Below, in pieces: positions 1 to 6,959 of a stretch of 11,653 bases of DNA (its first letter is position 1; the number at the start of each line of letters is the position of its first letter). The DNA lies in NCBI GenBank assembly GCA_026710525.1, contig JAPOQT010000326.1, positions 1 through 11,653 of the forward strand, in the 5' to 3' direction. Origin of the DNA: Pseudomonadota bacterium. Its GTDB lineage: Bacteria; Bdellovibrionota_B; Oligoflexia; Oligoflexales; Bin106. The notes beneath the pieces are model-generated. The model was not told the origin of the DNA and ran no database searches. It worked only from the letters and a program-made list of their open reading frames with translations. The translations under genes and the position numbers were made by a program.

Positions 1-2
1 CT

Positions 3-305
3 GTTCAAACTCCTTATTCCGTGATTCTGATGACTTTTTCTGGTGAAATCACGAAAATGATTCCCGTCTCATCTCAGCGTCAATTGACCTTTTTTATTCC
101 CACATCCAGTGAGCATACTTATTTTTTCGATGATCTCCACTTGGAAATTTATCACCATGATGGTCAAGAAAAGAAAATTAGCTATGGCTCTTTACCCATT
201 GAAAACAGTCGTATGGTCACCCAAGTCATTCGTGATCATGATATGTTATGTTTGATTACAGATGGTGAAGTCCGACTGTTTCGCTTAGAAAAAAATCAGG
301 GATAA
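3..305 (+). CDS. C-terminal part of an unrecognised protein, cut by the window edge
   Basis: The reading frame is open from the first full codon at position 3 to a TAA at 303-305, giving about 100 residues. A GTG at 21 and an ATG at 30 are in frame, but neither has a convincing ribosome binding site, so the gene probably begins outside the window. The visible part is rich in short alternating hydrophobic and polar stretches (LTFFIP, YFFDDLHLEIYHHDG, MLCLITDGEVRLFRL), which suggests beta-strands, as at the end of a beta-propeller or beta-sandwich. No signal peptide, membrane segment or catalytic motif is visible in this part. I do not recognise the family. The fold is a guess from residue pattern only. 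Confidence 0.5.
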   Translation, partial: VQTPYSVILMTFSGEITKMIPVSSQRQLTFFIPTSSEHTYFFDDLHLEIYHHDGQEKKISYGSLPIENSRMVTQVIRDHDMLCLITDGEVRLFRLEKNQG

Positions 306-317
306 TCTTGGCGAACT

Positions 318-402
318 AAAAACGAGAGCAAAGATAAGATAAACCACGTGACTACCGCCTTGACATTTTTCGCCACACGCCTTCTTGCGTATTTGCTCTC
401 GT
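318..402 (-). other. 11-bp inverted repeat ending in oligo-T; candidate structured RNA or terminator
   Basis: Positions 322-332 (acgagagcaaa) and 392-402 (tttgctctcgt) are perfect inverted copies separated by 59 bases. Read on the minus strand, the second arm runs straight into T (318-322), as at an intrinsic terminator. Read on the plus strand, it is followed by ACTTTTCTT. The interior can form a smaller ACGC/GCGT hairpin (378-381 with 387-390). A 59-base loop is too long for an ordinary terminator, so a short structured RNA closed by this stem is possible. It lies between the stop of the plus-strand gene ending at 305 and the stop of the minus-strand ORF at 487, where a shared terminator would also fit. 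No known RNA family was recognised. Confidence 0.4.
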
Positions 403-486
403 ACTTTTCTTAGACAACGACTTTAAAGTCAAAAAATAAAAGTTTGATCTTTGAGAAACAGTACTATATCTCCTGATTTTAACATT

Positions 487-675
487 TCAAGCTGAATAAA
501 AATCGTAACCCACTTGAGTAACAGATTTTTTGCGCTCACCATTCTTAATGGATTTCTTGTCACTTAAATATCCCGACAGATTAAGTGAACATGACTTTCT
601 GTTTTGATCATTATTCAAAATATAAACGTCGATTTTGGCTTCATGTACGGTACAATACCCTGTTGCATTCCCCAT
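487..675 (-). CDS. Small hypothetical protein, about 62 residues
   Basis: This minus-strand frame starts at an ATG (673-675) preceded by GGAAGAG three bases upstream, and ends in TGA at 487-489. A TTG four codons earlier, at 687, is also in frame but would bury that binding site. The product begins MGNATGYCTVHEAK and is polar and lysine-rich toward the C-terminus, with no signal peptide, membrane segment or known motif. The oligo-T inverted repeat at 318-402 lies about 85 bases downstream in the right orientation to end its transcript. The start lies about 20 bases from the start of the broken plus-strand gene at 695, so the two would be divergent. In an AT-rich gene-poor stretch a 62-codon frame could be chance. 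Confidence 0.35.
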   Translation of the reverse strand: MGNATGYCTVHEAKIDVYILNNDQNRKSCSLNLSGYLSDKKSIKNGERKKSVTQVGYDFYSA

Positions 676-694
676 TATCTCTTCCAAGGATAAT

Positions 695-955
695 ATGAAT
701 ATAAAAAGATTTCACCTCTCCAAAAGTATCTACCACCAGTCACCGATGATTTAGAGAAGGCCTATTATTATTATAAATTTGCATTACTCTGAATTCAAAG
801 CTTCTGATACCAAAACGTTCTTCTTCGGATCTACTACCTTGCGTCAAATACTGTAACTATTATCAACTACCAGTACTAAGCCAACACCTTTCTTTGCTAT
901 GGTATTTGGCAAGGAAGAGCGAGGTCTCGTAGGTTACCGCCGTGAGCTGATGTGA
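695..955 (+). pseudogene. Broken gene with two in-frame stops; C-terminus matches the fragment at the right edge
   Basis: A single plus-strand frame runs from ATG at 695 (AAGGA at 686-690) to TGA at 953-955, interrupted by TAG at 752-754 and TAA at 854-856. Between and after the stops it reads like protein: HYSEFKASDTKTFFFGSTTL, then TKPTPFFAMVFGKEERGLVG, ending YRRELM. That ending aligns without gaps to the minus-strand fragment at 11545-11652 (QPVHLIALVFGKEEKNIIDG, ending RHEMLT), and the two frames stop within one codon of each other. At the DNA level 902-918 matches 11585-11601 reversed at 15 of 17 bases. The shared ending supports the frame being an old gene decayed by nonsense mutations. 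The family is unknown to me. Alternative stop-codon reading is possible but nothing else here suggests it. Confidence 0.5.
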
Positions 956-1050
956 TTCATATGAAATCTTACTTTTCATGTATGGCGTGTAGCCCGCACT
1001 AAAATGAGCGCTAGAATACTCAAGAAGATTCACCTACTCCACACCAAACT

Positions 1051-1290
1051 CTAAGAAAATTTCTTTGCTTGCCGTTGTCTTAAATACTCCAGGATGAAAT
1101 TAACTGTTTTCACATCGAAGACTTGCCCTTCCCCTTGTTCTGTAAAACCGGCTTCTGTGTTGCCTCTCCTTCTATCCAGCTATCCCTGCCAAAACTATCT
1201 TTAACTGTGTATTTTAAGAGAGCTCTTACCGGATCAGCTACATCATCTTTTCCTGGGATAAAGCTCAATGAAGTTACCTGGCAAAAGACT
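1051..1290 (-). pseudogene. Frameshifted reading frame directly after fabZ
   Basis: The frame of fabZ continues past its TAG at 1293-1295 for about 60 codons without a stop. It reads as balanced, protein-like sequence (SFIPGKDDVADPVRALLKY, DSFGRDSWIEGEATQKPV). Just before it closes, another minus-strand frame takes over (AGFTEQGEGQVFDVKTVNF, then ILEYLRQRQAKKFS) and ends at TAG 1051-1053. One indel near 1125-1160 would join the two. There is no clear start codon with a binding site. It could be the remnant of the next gene of the cluster, for which lpxA would be the expected neighbour, but I see no hexapeptide-repeat pattern. A plus-strand frame at 1123-1377 lies opposite it and is the less protein-like of the two. 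Identity unknown. Confidence 0.3.
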
Positions 1291-1292
1291 AT

Positions 1293-1805
1293 CTATCCGA
1301 AAGATGAATTGTCGCCTAGCTCCCAACTAAAACACACTGACACCCGAGCCTTAGCCACTTTTTTATCACCAACATAGGCTTCACAGTGACTCACATACAA
1401 AGGCGGTTTCTTGGCTGTTAGCTCTACTACACAGCGTAAACACTCACCAGGTAACACAGGATGAAGAAACCTCGATTTATCGATACCTGACAAAACACCG
1501 CTAGCTCTTCGAAATTCTGCCACCGACAACTGGCTGGAAGCATGCAGCAATAACCCAAAGGATTGAGCCAAGGATTCAAGAATTAACACCCCTGGGTATA
1601 TAGGGCGCCCTGGAAAATGGCCGACAAACACAGGATCATCAACTCTTATCTGGTTGTAAGCTATACACTTACGCCAAGGAACCACTGTATCAACATGCTG
1701 AATGAGTAAAAAAGGCTCGCGATGGGGAAGATATTTCTTCACCTCTTTACTGCTCATACCTTCACCAGTAAAGAGCTCATCGCCATCACAGCTTTGGGCG
1801 TCCAT
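1293..1805 (-). CDS. fabZ: 3-hydroxyacyl-[acyl-carrier-protein] dehydratase FabZ
   Basis: FabZ dehydrates 3-hydroxyacyl-ACP to trans-2-enoyl-ACP in the elongation cycle of type II fatty acid synthesis in the cytoplasm. The product has the hot-dog-fold signatures: PHREPFLLI near residues 28-35, GHFPGRPIYPGVLILESLAQ at 62-81 with the catalytic His63 and Glu77, and a C-terminal strand KVAKARVSVCF. The conserved core begins at MSSKEVKKYL (residue 17) and gives a usual FabZ length of about 154. I chose ATG 1803-1805 because GAGGG lies four bases upstream, giving 170 residues. A TTG at 1826 would add seven more. It is the last gene of the minus-strand cluster, 43 bases after the third skp copy. Unlike the familiar skp-lpxD-fabZ-lpxA order, no lpxD precedes it and no lpxA follows. 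The enzyme class is secure; FabZ rather than FabA follows from the PHREPF motif. Confidence 0.93.
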   Translation of the reverse strand: MDAQSCDGDELFTGEGMSSKEVKKYLPHREPFLLIQHVDTVVPWRKCIAYNQIRVDDPVFVGHFPGRPIYPGVLILESLAQSFGLLLHASSQLSVAEFRRASGVLSGIDKSRFLHPVLPGECLRCVVELTAKKPPLYVSHCEAYVGDKKVAKARVSVCFSWELGDNSSFG

Positions 1806-1848
1806 TATTCCCTCACACCCTATCAACTAAACGTGAATGTGACCACTG

Positions 1849-2460
1849 CTATTTCGATGATTCCGTTGGTGACGTTGCTTTTTTAGCCTCTTTAGCACTA
1901 TCAAACTTCAAAATAACATCATCAGTAATATCAATATAATTAGCAATATACATGATGCCCGCCTGAGAACTTTCAAAAACCAGATCAATTTTCTTGGTTT
2001 CAGCTATCTCTTGGACATATGTGGCAATTTTTTTAACAATTTCCTGAGTAGCTGAGAGTTCTTTTTCGCGGATAGTTTTCTGAAAATTCATTTCCTCATC
2101 ACGAAGAGTCATGATTTTTTGTTGCAACTCCGCTTGCTTTTTAGCTTTCGCCTCGGCATTCATCAGCTCGGCATCCTTCTCCCAGTTTTGGGTCAGTGAT
2201 TCTAGTTCTTTTTTCTTTTTTTCCATAGATGCTTGAGCTTGATTAATCTCAGCTTGAATTTTTTTTCTTGCTTTAATCCCTTCAGGTACAGATAGGATAA
2301 TTTTTTGGTTGTTGACCACAGCAAATACCGGTTTGTTCTTGTTCTTTTGTGACTCAGCTGTTTGCCCGTAACTGGAGGCAGTAAAACACACTGCCACCAG
2401 TATTACCCACACGTAACATATTGCTGTCACCCTTTTACTCTCAGACATCAACAGTTTCAT
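1849..2460 (-). CDS. Skp/OmpH-family periplasmic chaperone, copy 3 in transcription order
   Basis: Skp/OmpH proteins are jellyfish-shaped periplasmic trimers that hold unfolded outer-membrane proteins after export and hand them to the BAM complex. This copy has a signal peptide (hydrophobic residues 11-30, likely cut after SSYGQ or nearby) and a short first strand PVFAVVNNQKIILSVPEG. It then has a long, charged, Lys/Glu/Gln-rich coiled coil at about 63-150 and the closing strand motif YIDITDDVILKFD at 175-187, followed by a polar tail. ATG 2458-2460 is preferred because AAGG (2469-2472) lies eight bases upstream; a GTG three codons earlier overlaps that site. It has the most typical Skp coiled coil of the three copies. 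It shares SVPEG and the D-x-TD ending with its neighbour at 2528-3085. The family call is firm, but which copy is the main chaperone cannot be told. Confidence 0.88.
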   Translation of the reverse strand: MKLLMSESKRVTAICYVWVILVAVCFTASSYGQTAESQKNKNKPVFAVVNNQKIILSVPEGIKARKKIQAEINQAQASMEKKKKELESLTQNWEKDAELMNAEAKAKKQAELQQKIMTLRDEEMNFQKTIREKELSATQEIVKKIATYVQEIAETKKIDLVFESSQAGIMYIANYIDITDDVILKFDSAKEAKKATSPTESSK

Positions 2461-2527
2461 TTTGCACACCTTGGTTAAAAATATAAACTCGTAGCTAGAG
2501 CACTGTAAAACTCAGCTAATAGGATGA

Positions 2528-3085
2528 TTACTCAGCAAAAAGAGCAATAATACTATCAGTAATATCAACATAATAGTCTTGGTCAGCATAGACAAAACCA
2601 GCCTGATCCATACGCAGCACAGCAATCAAGCCATTTTCTTTAGCAAACTGGTTAATAATAGGTTGCATTTTGGCAATAATACTATTGATACCTTCCCGGC
2701 GAACCTTAACCAACTCAGATTGAGCTGTATTTTGAAGCTGACGAAATTTTTCGATTGCTGCGCTATACTGTTTATTTATCACCATCAGCTGCTCAACTGT
2801 CATGTTATCAGTATTATTATTGAGTGATTCCCGTAACCGAGTGACTTCGACTTGAGCCGATTCTAACAGTGGTTGGTAACGCTTGATCGTTGCTTGAACA
2901 AGTTTGTCTGCAGCCACACCTTCAGGAACTGAACCAACAAGTTTTTGTAAATTTACTAAACCAAAAACCTGCTTAGCTGTGCCATCAGCAGCCTGGGCGT
3001 AACCCTGAACAGAAGGAGCCAAACATAACATGACAACAAAAAACTGTGATAACAAACTATTCATGTGCCTAACAAAAAAAATCAT
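2528..3085 (-). CDS. Skp/OmpH-family periplasmic chaperone, copy 2 in transcription order
   Basis: A second member of the Skp/OmpH chaperone family, 185 residues from ATG 3083-3085, which has GAGGT seven bases upstream. The open frame extends 39 codons further to 3202, but that would overlap the previous gene and bury the signal peptide. Residues 8-31 form a signal peptide, likely cleaved after QGYAQA. The first strand FGLVNLQKLVGSVPEG at 41-56 parallels the one in the copy at 1849-2460. The helical region (about 58-150) is shorter and less charged. The final strand is FVYADQDYYVDITDSIIALF at 164-183. The 79-base gap upstream is the widest in the cluster and holds a candidate promoter at 3112-3141. 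It may form homotrimers or mix with the other two copies; that is inference. Confidence 0.85.
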   Translation of the reverse strand: MIFFVRHMNSLLSQFFVVMLCLAPSVQGYAQAADGTAKQVFGLVNLQKLVGSVPEGVAADKLVQATIKRYQPLLESAQVEVTRLRESLNNNTDNMTVEQLMVINKQYSAAIEKFRQLQNTAQSELVKVRREGINSIIAKMQPIINQFAKENGLIAVLRMDQAGFVYADQDYYVDITDSIIALFAE

Positions 3086-3111
3086 GGACTTTACCTCAAA
3101 TGTAAATAAAA

Positions 3112-3141
3112 ATAATAATACCCGCCCACCAGTCACATCAA
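3112..3141 (-). promoter_or_regulatory. Candidate internal promoter for skp copies 2 and 3 and fabZ
   Basis: On the minus strand TTGATG (3136-3141) is followed after 18 bases by TATTAT (3112-3117); a second overlapping TATTAT would give a 15-base spacer. This is a reasonable sigma-70-like match, and transcription would start about 20 bases before the skp ATG at 3085. It sits in the widest gap of the cluster, so it could supply extra transcript for the two distal chaperones and fabZ. AT-rich gaps produce such matches by chance, so this is weak evidence. Confidence 0.3.
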
Positions 3142-3164
3142 CCCTATTCACATAGCAGTGAGCT

Positions 3165-3713
3165 TTATTCTGGCTGGCTAAAATACAACTTAAGAATTTC
3201 ATCAGTTAATTCAACGACGTAACTCTCATCCAAATATAATATAGATGTATTTTGACGTGAATACACCGCTGTCAAACCATGAGCTTCCGCCAACTCTCTA
3301 ATAAATGGTCTTAGATCCTTAATCATTTCACCCATCACAACATCGTAAATTTGCGATAACTCATTTTGCCATTGGTTCCTCTGCTCTTGTAATCTCATGA
3401 TAGTATCGTTTTTTTCCTGAGTGAGCCTCAGTAAATCACCCACACTCTCAGCAGCATCATTTAACTTGGCTAAAATATCAGCTAACTGATTTTCAAGCTG
3501 TGTTATCCCTGGGGCATACTCCTTTCTTTTCTCTTCCACTAGTTGACTACCTACTGCCTTATAGGGTAAAGTTCTGAACAACCTATCATTATCTATTAAC
3601 CCTAACTTGAACTGAGATTTATCGAAACCAAAAGCACTACCAAAACTCACAGCCATACTGAAACAGAGTGAAAACATCATGAATGGTAAAAGCCGAAATT
3701 TGCTTGTCATCAT
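3165..3713 (-). CDS. Diverged Skp/OmpH-family periplasmic chaperone, copy 1, next to bamA
   Basis: This 182-residue product lies directly after bamA (28-base gap), the position skp occupies in many bacteria. It has a signal peptide (residues 7-27, probable cut near GSAFG-F), a first strand FKLGLIDNDRLFRTLP at 35-50, an Asn/Gln-rich helical hairpin at about 55-145, and the closing motif LDESYVVELTDEILKLYF at 161-178. These match the Skp layout, but the SVPEG found in the other two copies is replaced by TLPYK and the coiled coil is less charged. Start: the first of two adjacent ATGs, with AAGG about ten bases upstream. Sequence similarity to the other copies is low apart from the ends, so the duplication is old or the copies have separate origins. 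A private client is possible but not shown. Confidence 0.8.
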   Translation of the reverse strand: MMTSKFRLLPFMMFSLCFSMAVSFGSAFGFDKSQFKLGLIDNDRLFRTLPYKAVGSQLVEEKRKEYAPGITQLENQLADILAKLNDAAESVGDLLRLTQEKNDTIMRLQEQRNQWQNELSQIYDVVMGEMIKDLRPFIRELAEAHGLTAVYSRQNTSILYLDESYVVELTDEILKLYFSQPE

Positions 3714-3741
3714 AAATTATAAACCTTAAAAAAAATAAAAA

Positions 3742-6165
3742 TTAATAGCCAATATTAAACACTAAACGGTAAGGACCAAGGGTTCCATCCTCTTTGAGAG
3801 GAAAAGCCCACTCAAAACGAAGAGGACCCATCGGCGTGACCCAACGAACGCCGAAACCAATATTAGAATATAGTCCAGCTAAAGTCCAGTCCTGATTATT
3901 ATCAAAAACTCTGCCTGAATCAAAGAAAAATAATGCTTTCATTTGGGCTTGTTGAATCAAAGGTACATAGTACTCTCCTTGGAAAACCAGTTGTCGATTA
4001 CCACCTTTTGGATAATAGGACATTTCATCATAATCAAAAGGAGAAGACCAAAAAACAAAACGAGGAGTAATCGAATTAGGAGCGTACCCTCGAAGATTAA
4101 AGGCACCGCCAAGACGATAACGTTTGAACAACGGCGGTGAAGAACCAGCATAAGATCCCAGTCGAGAGGCCACTAATTTTAGTTTAAAATGGGTGGCAAA
4201 GTTCTCAGATAATAGTAACGGATGATAGTAAATAGCCTCTAACTCTGTTTCTTGATAGCTATAGTCACCGCCTAAAGGACCACCGACAAAGGTTTGATTC
4301 AGTGCTAAATGAGTACCCTGGGTTGGATCAATATAATTATTAAGTTGTCGTCTTGATAAGCCCAAAGAAAAGCCAATAGTATCGCCAGAAATTCTCAAGG
4401 AATCACTTAAATAAAGCACACTCGATTGTTCCGTCCTGGCAATCTCAAATCCGAAAGAACCTCGCACATGTTCAAATATTTTTCTACCCATATTCATCGC
4501 CGATGACATCCGTTTTTCCTGAATATCAAAACCCAGGGAAATAACATTTTGCATGCGATAACTCAGATGGGTACTAAAAAACCATAGTGAATCAAAGATT
4601 CTTGGATTAGAAAAGTAGATCCTAGCACTATAGTTTTGTGGATTGCTGTAAGTAGCGAGGGTATCAAAATGATAGGCACGACCACTTTGATTTCTCTCTT
4701 CATAGTGCCCTTGACCAAACCAATTGGCATCAGTATAACCAGAAGGAGTATAACCAAGGGACCCTTGAATTTGGCCCGTAGATTTTTCAGAAACCTCCAC
4801 CGTATAATGGATAATCGTGTCGTCTTCCTTATCAATTTTACGAATAAACTTAACTCGTTCAAAAAAACCTAAACTCTCGAGATTTTTCTGAGATTCTCTC
4901 AGCCCTGAACGGGAATATAAATCACCAGCTGATACCTTGAGCTCCCGTAAAATCACATGATCCCGGGTCTTAGAATTACCTGACACCCGAAAGTCACCAA
5001 AATAAACTTTTTTACCTTTTGTGATGCTGTAATTGATTTCAGCTAAACCCTGATCAAAAGTGATTTTAGGATTAACATCAACAAAGGCATAACCAAGATC
5101 ACCATAACTATCGCCAAGATTTTTCAAAGACTCTTGTAGTTGAGAAATTCTAAAATAATCCCCCCCTTTGGTGGTGACGAGATTATCAAGATACTGACGG
5201 TCAAAGAGTAGATCACCTGAAAAATCAATAGTCCCCCAGTTATAACGCTGACCTTCTTCGATTTGAAAGGTGAGATCAACAAACCTTTGATCCTGGGACA
5301 AAGCAGCAATAGTTTTACCGACAACCACTTCAGCAAAACCGCGATCTTGATAAACATAAGATAGAAGTTGCTCATCCCGTTCAACCGAGAGTTCTTGATA
5401 AGTCAATTGACCAAAGAGTGCCTTCATATGAGAAAATGGTTGGGACTGTATGAAAGACAACAAAAACTCATCACTAAATGTTTGATTACCCACGAGATGA
5501 ACCCGCCCGATATAAACCTTTTCTTGAGGGATAATTTTATAAATCAGCTCCACATCATGCTTGTTTTTTTTTATAAGTTCATAAGAACCTTTGGCTAAAA
5601 AATAACCCTTCTCTTTGTGGAGTTTCGCAATCATCTCCACATCTGATAAAATCAGGGTTTCATCGATAATCGTATTCACCTTCACCTTCAGCTTATCTTC
5701 AACATCATCGGTAGAAATTTCATCAAAACCCTGAAAAGAAATCTTAGCAACTGCCGGCTTCTCTTTCACCTTAACCACCAGGGTCCAACCTTTATTCGAC
5801 GACTTTTGACCCTTCCTCTCAGCATGAACAGCCACATCTGAAAAGTAACCAAGGCTATAAATAGCCCGAATATCCGCCGCCACCTTTTTTTTACTCGGCA
5901 CATGACCCACCTTACTCACCATCACCTCTAAAATTGCTGGATCTTGGACTCTCACATTACCCTCAATCCGAATAGCTGTAATCCGAGCCAATGATTTTCT
6001 GGCATCACGTTTTTGCTTAACAAATGGTTTTTTCTGTTGATCATCTGGCGGAGATAACAAGGTTTGTCCATATACCGGTGATAGGAATGCCAACAAAAAA
6101 AGTGAGCCTAGCCCGAGCAACGTCATCCGACAAAAAAGTTGGTTATTGATGTTGATTCGTGTCAC
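3742..6165 (-). CDS. bamA: BamA, outer-membrane protein assembly factor
   Basis: BamA is the essential core of the BAM complex, which folds and inserts beta-barrel proteins into the outer membrane. The 807-residue product has a signal peptide (residues 15-33, likely cut after SPVYG). Five POTRA repeats follow at about 60-139, 140-218, 219-309, 310-388 and 389-466, several opening with a strand such as IRIEGN, VHLVGN or FRVSGN. The C-terminal barrel spans about 467-807. The barrel carries the family's loop-6 motif as FNLRGYAP (Arg692-Gly693-Tyr694), preceded by YRLGG. The last residues, RLVFNIGY, end in an aromatic residue, as a beta-signal should. The start is GTG 6163-6165, overlapping the lolD stop as GTGA, with AAGGTGGG just upstream, so the two are probably translationally coupled. 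Length and domain count are normal. Confidence 0.96.
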   Translation of the reverse strand: MTRININNQLFCRMTLLGLGSLFLLAFLSPVYGQTLLSPPDDQQKKPFVKQKRDARKSLARITAIRIEGNVRVQDPAILEVMVSKVGHVPSKKKVAADIRAIYSLGYFSDVAVHAERKGQKSSNKGWTLVVKVKEKPAVAKISFQGFDEISTDDVEDKLKVKVNTIIDETLILSDVEMIAKLHKEKGYFLAKGSYELIKKNKHDVELIYKIIPQEKVYIGRVHLVGNQTFSDEFLLSFIQSQPFSHMKALFGQLTYQELSVERDEQLLSYVYQDRGFAEVVVGKTIAALSQDQRFVDLTFQIEEGQRYNWGTIDFSGDLLFDRQYLDNLVTTKGGDYFRISQLQESLKNLGDSYGDLGYAFVDVNPKITFDQGLAEINYSITKGKKVYFGDFRVSGNSKTRDHVILRELKVSAGDLYSRSGLRESQKNLESLGFFERVKFIRKIDKEDDTIIHYTVEVSEKSTGQIQGSLGYTPSGYTDANWFGQGHYEERNQSGRAYHFDTLATYSNPQNYSARIYFSNPRIFDSLWFFSTHLSYRMQNVISLGFDIQEKRMSSAMNMGRKIFEHVRGSFGFEIARTEQSSVLYLSDSLRISGDTIGFSLGLSRRQLNNYIDPTQGTHLALNQTFVGGPLGGDYSYQETELEAIYYHPLLLSENFATHFKLKLVASRLGSYAGSSPPLFKRYRLGGAFNLRGYAPNSITPRFVFWSSPFDYDEMSYYPKGGNRQLVFQGEYYVPLIQQAQMKALFFFDSGRVFDNNQDWTLAGLYSNIGFGVRWVTPMGPLRFEWAFPLKEDGTLGPYRLVFNIGY

Positions 6166-6917
6166 AAAACACCCACCTTCTCTTGAATAATCCCATCCTC
6201 CATCATAATTTTTTTATCAAAGTTCTTCGCCATTTCTTGATCATGGGTAATAAGTAACATCGTGCTGCCATGACGACGACAAATATCTTTCAATAGCTCA
6301 AACACGGCCTGTGACGTTCTGTGATCAAGATTACCCGTGGGCTCATCAGCCAAAAGCAACCCTGGATCCATGAGAAGAGCACGGGCAATAGCCACCCTTT
6401 GTTGTTCGCCACCCGACAGTTCTCTTGGCCGGTGGTGCTTTCTGGCATCAAGGGCAACAGCTTCAAGAAGATACCTAGCTCTCTCCAAAACATCCTTTTC
6501 ACGAACCCCAGCAATTAGCCCAGGAATCATAACATTCTCAAGGGCAGTAAACTCAGCCAGGAGATTGTTCATTTGAAAAACAAACCCTACCTGAGAGTTA
6601 CGAAAGTTACTTAACATATATTCAGACATTTTAGCAAGGTCTCTTCCATCGACCTTAATCATTCCTGATGATGGCCGCTCGAGAGCACCGATAATATGTA
6701 AGAAAGTACTTTTCCCTGAACCAGATGTGCCGGTGACAACTACCTGATCTTCTTTTTTGACTTTTAGATCAATGTTCCGCAGAGCCTTAACCCGTTCAGA
6801 GTAGCGATGATAATCTTTAGAAACTCCTATGAGTTCAATCGCATAAATATCTTCTTTATCAGGGCCTGCCTTAAGATTCTCCTGTTGCTCTTGTTTTGTG
6901 TTAGATTTTAAGATCAT
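6162..6917 (-). CDS. lolD: LolD, ATP-binding subunit of the lipoprotein-releasing ABC transporter
   Basis: LolD powers the LolCDE-type transporter that extracts outer-membrane lipoproteins from the inner membrane and passes them to LolA. The 251-residue product has a complete ABC ATPase set: Walker A GTSGSGKST at 63-71, Q-loop FQMNNLL around Gln115, signature LSGGEQQRVAIARAL at 167-181, Walker B LLLADE at 187-192 with the D-loop GNLD, and switch His225 in LITHD. The MacB/LolD subfamily is indicated by FQMNNLLAEFTALENVMIP and by the permease gene beside it. The N-terminus is about 20 residues longer and more polar than in typical LolD. ATG 6915-6917 has only a weak site (GAGAA, nine bases away). 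The gap to the permease gene is 42 bases, and the end overlaps bamA by four bases. Confidence 0.93.
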   Translation of the reverse strand: MILKSNTKQEQQENLKAGPDKEDIYAIELIGVSKDYHRYSERVKALRNIDLKVKKEDQVVVTGTSGSGKSTFLHIIGALERPSSGMIKVDGRDLAKMSEYMLSNFRNSQVGFVFQMNNLLAEFTALENVMIPGLIAGVREKDVLERARYLLEAVALDARKHHRPRELSGGEQQRVAIARALLMDPGLLLADEPTGNLDHRTSQAVFELLKDICRRHGSTMLLITHDQEMAKNFDKKIMMEDGIIQEKVGVL

Positions 6918-6959
6918 GGCATTATTTCTCGTAGAGTGGTTAGTGTGCGCTACTTAAGG

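Noticed and set aside
419..430. Perfect 12-bp palindrome GACTTTAAAGTC
   Set aside because: About three loop-free palindromes of this length are expected by chance in a window this size, and nothing nearby depends on it.
930..1000. Possible group II intron end (GGTTACCGCCGTGAGC and following hairpin)
   Set aside because: The following sequence lacks a domain V-like hairpin, and the segment is explained as the end of the pseudogene.
875..1045. Minus-strand frame of about 56 codons from a GTG near 1035 (containing AHFSAGYTPYMKSKISYESH)
   Set aside because: It is antisense to the plus-strand pseudogene whose ending is supported by the homologous copy at the right edge.
1123..1377. Plus-strand 84-codon frame overlapping the end of fabZ
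   Set aside because: It runs antisense into the well-supported fabZ, has no ribosome binding site, and is less protein-like than the minus-strand frame opposite it.
2480..2509. TTTACA-18-TATATT promoter-like pair before the skp copy at 1849-2460, minus strand
   Set aside because: Transcription would start within the ribosome binding site, leaving about 13 bases of leader; unlikely to be functional.
3086..3202. 39-codon N-terminal extension of the skp copy 2 frame
   Set aside because: It overlaps the preceding gene, hides the signal peptide inside the protein, and lacks the good ribosome binding site found at ATG 3085.
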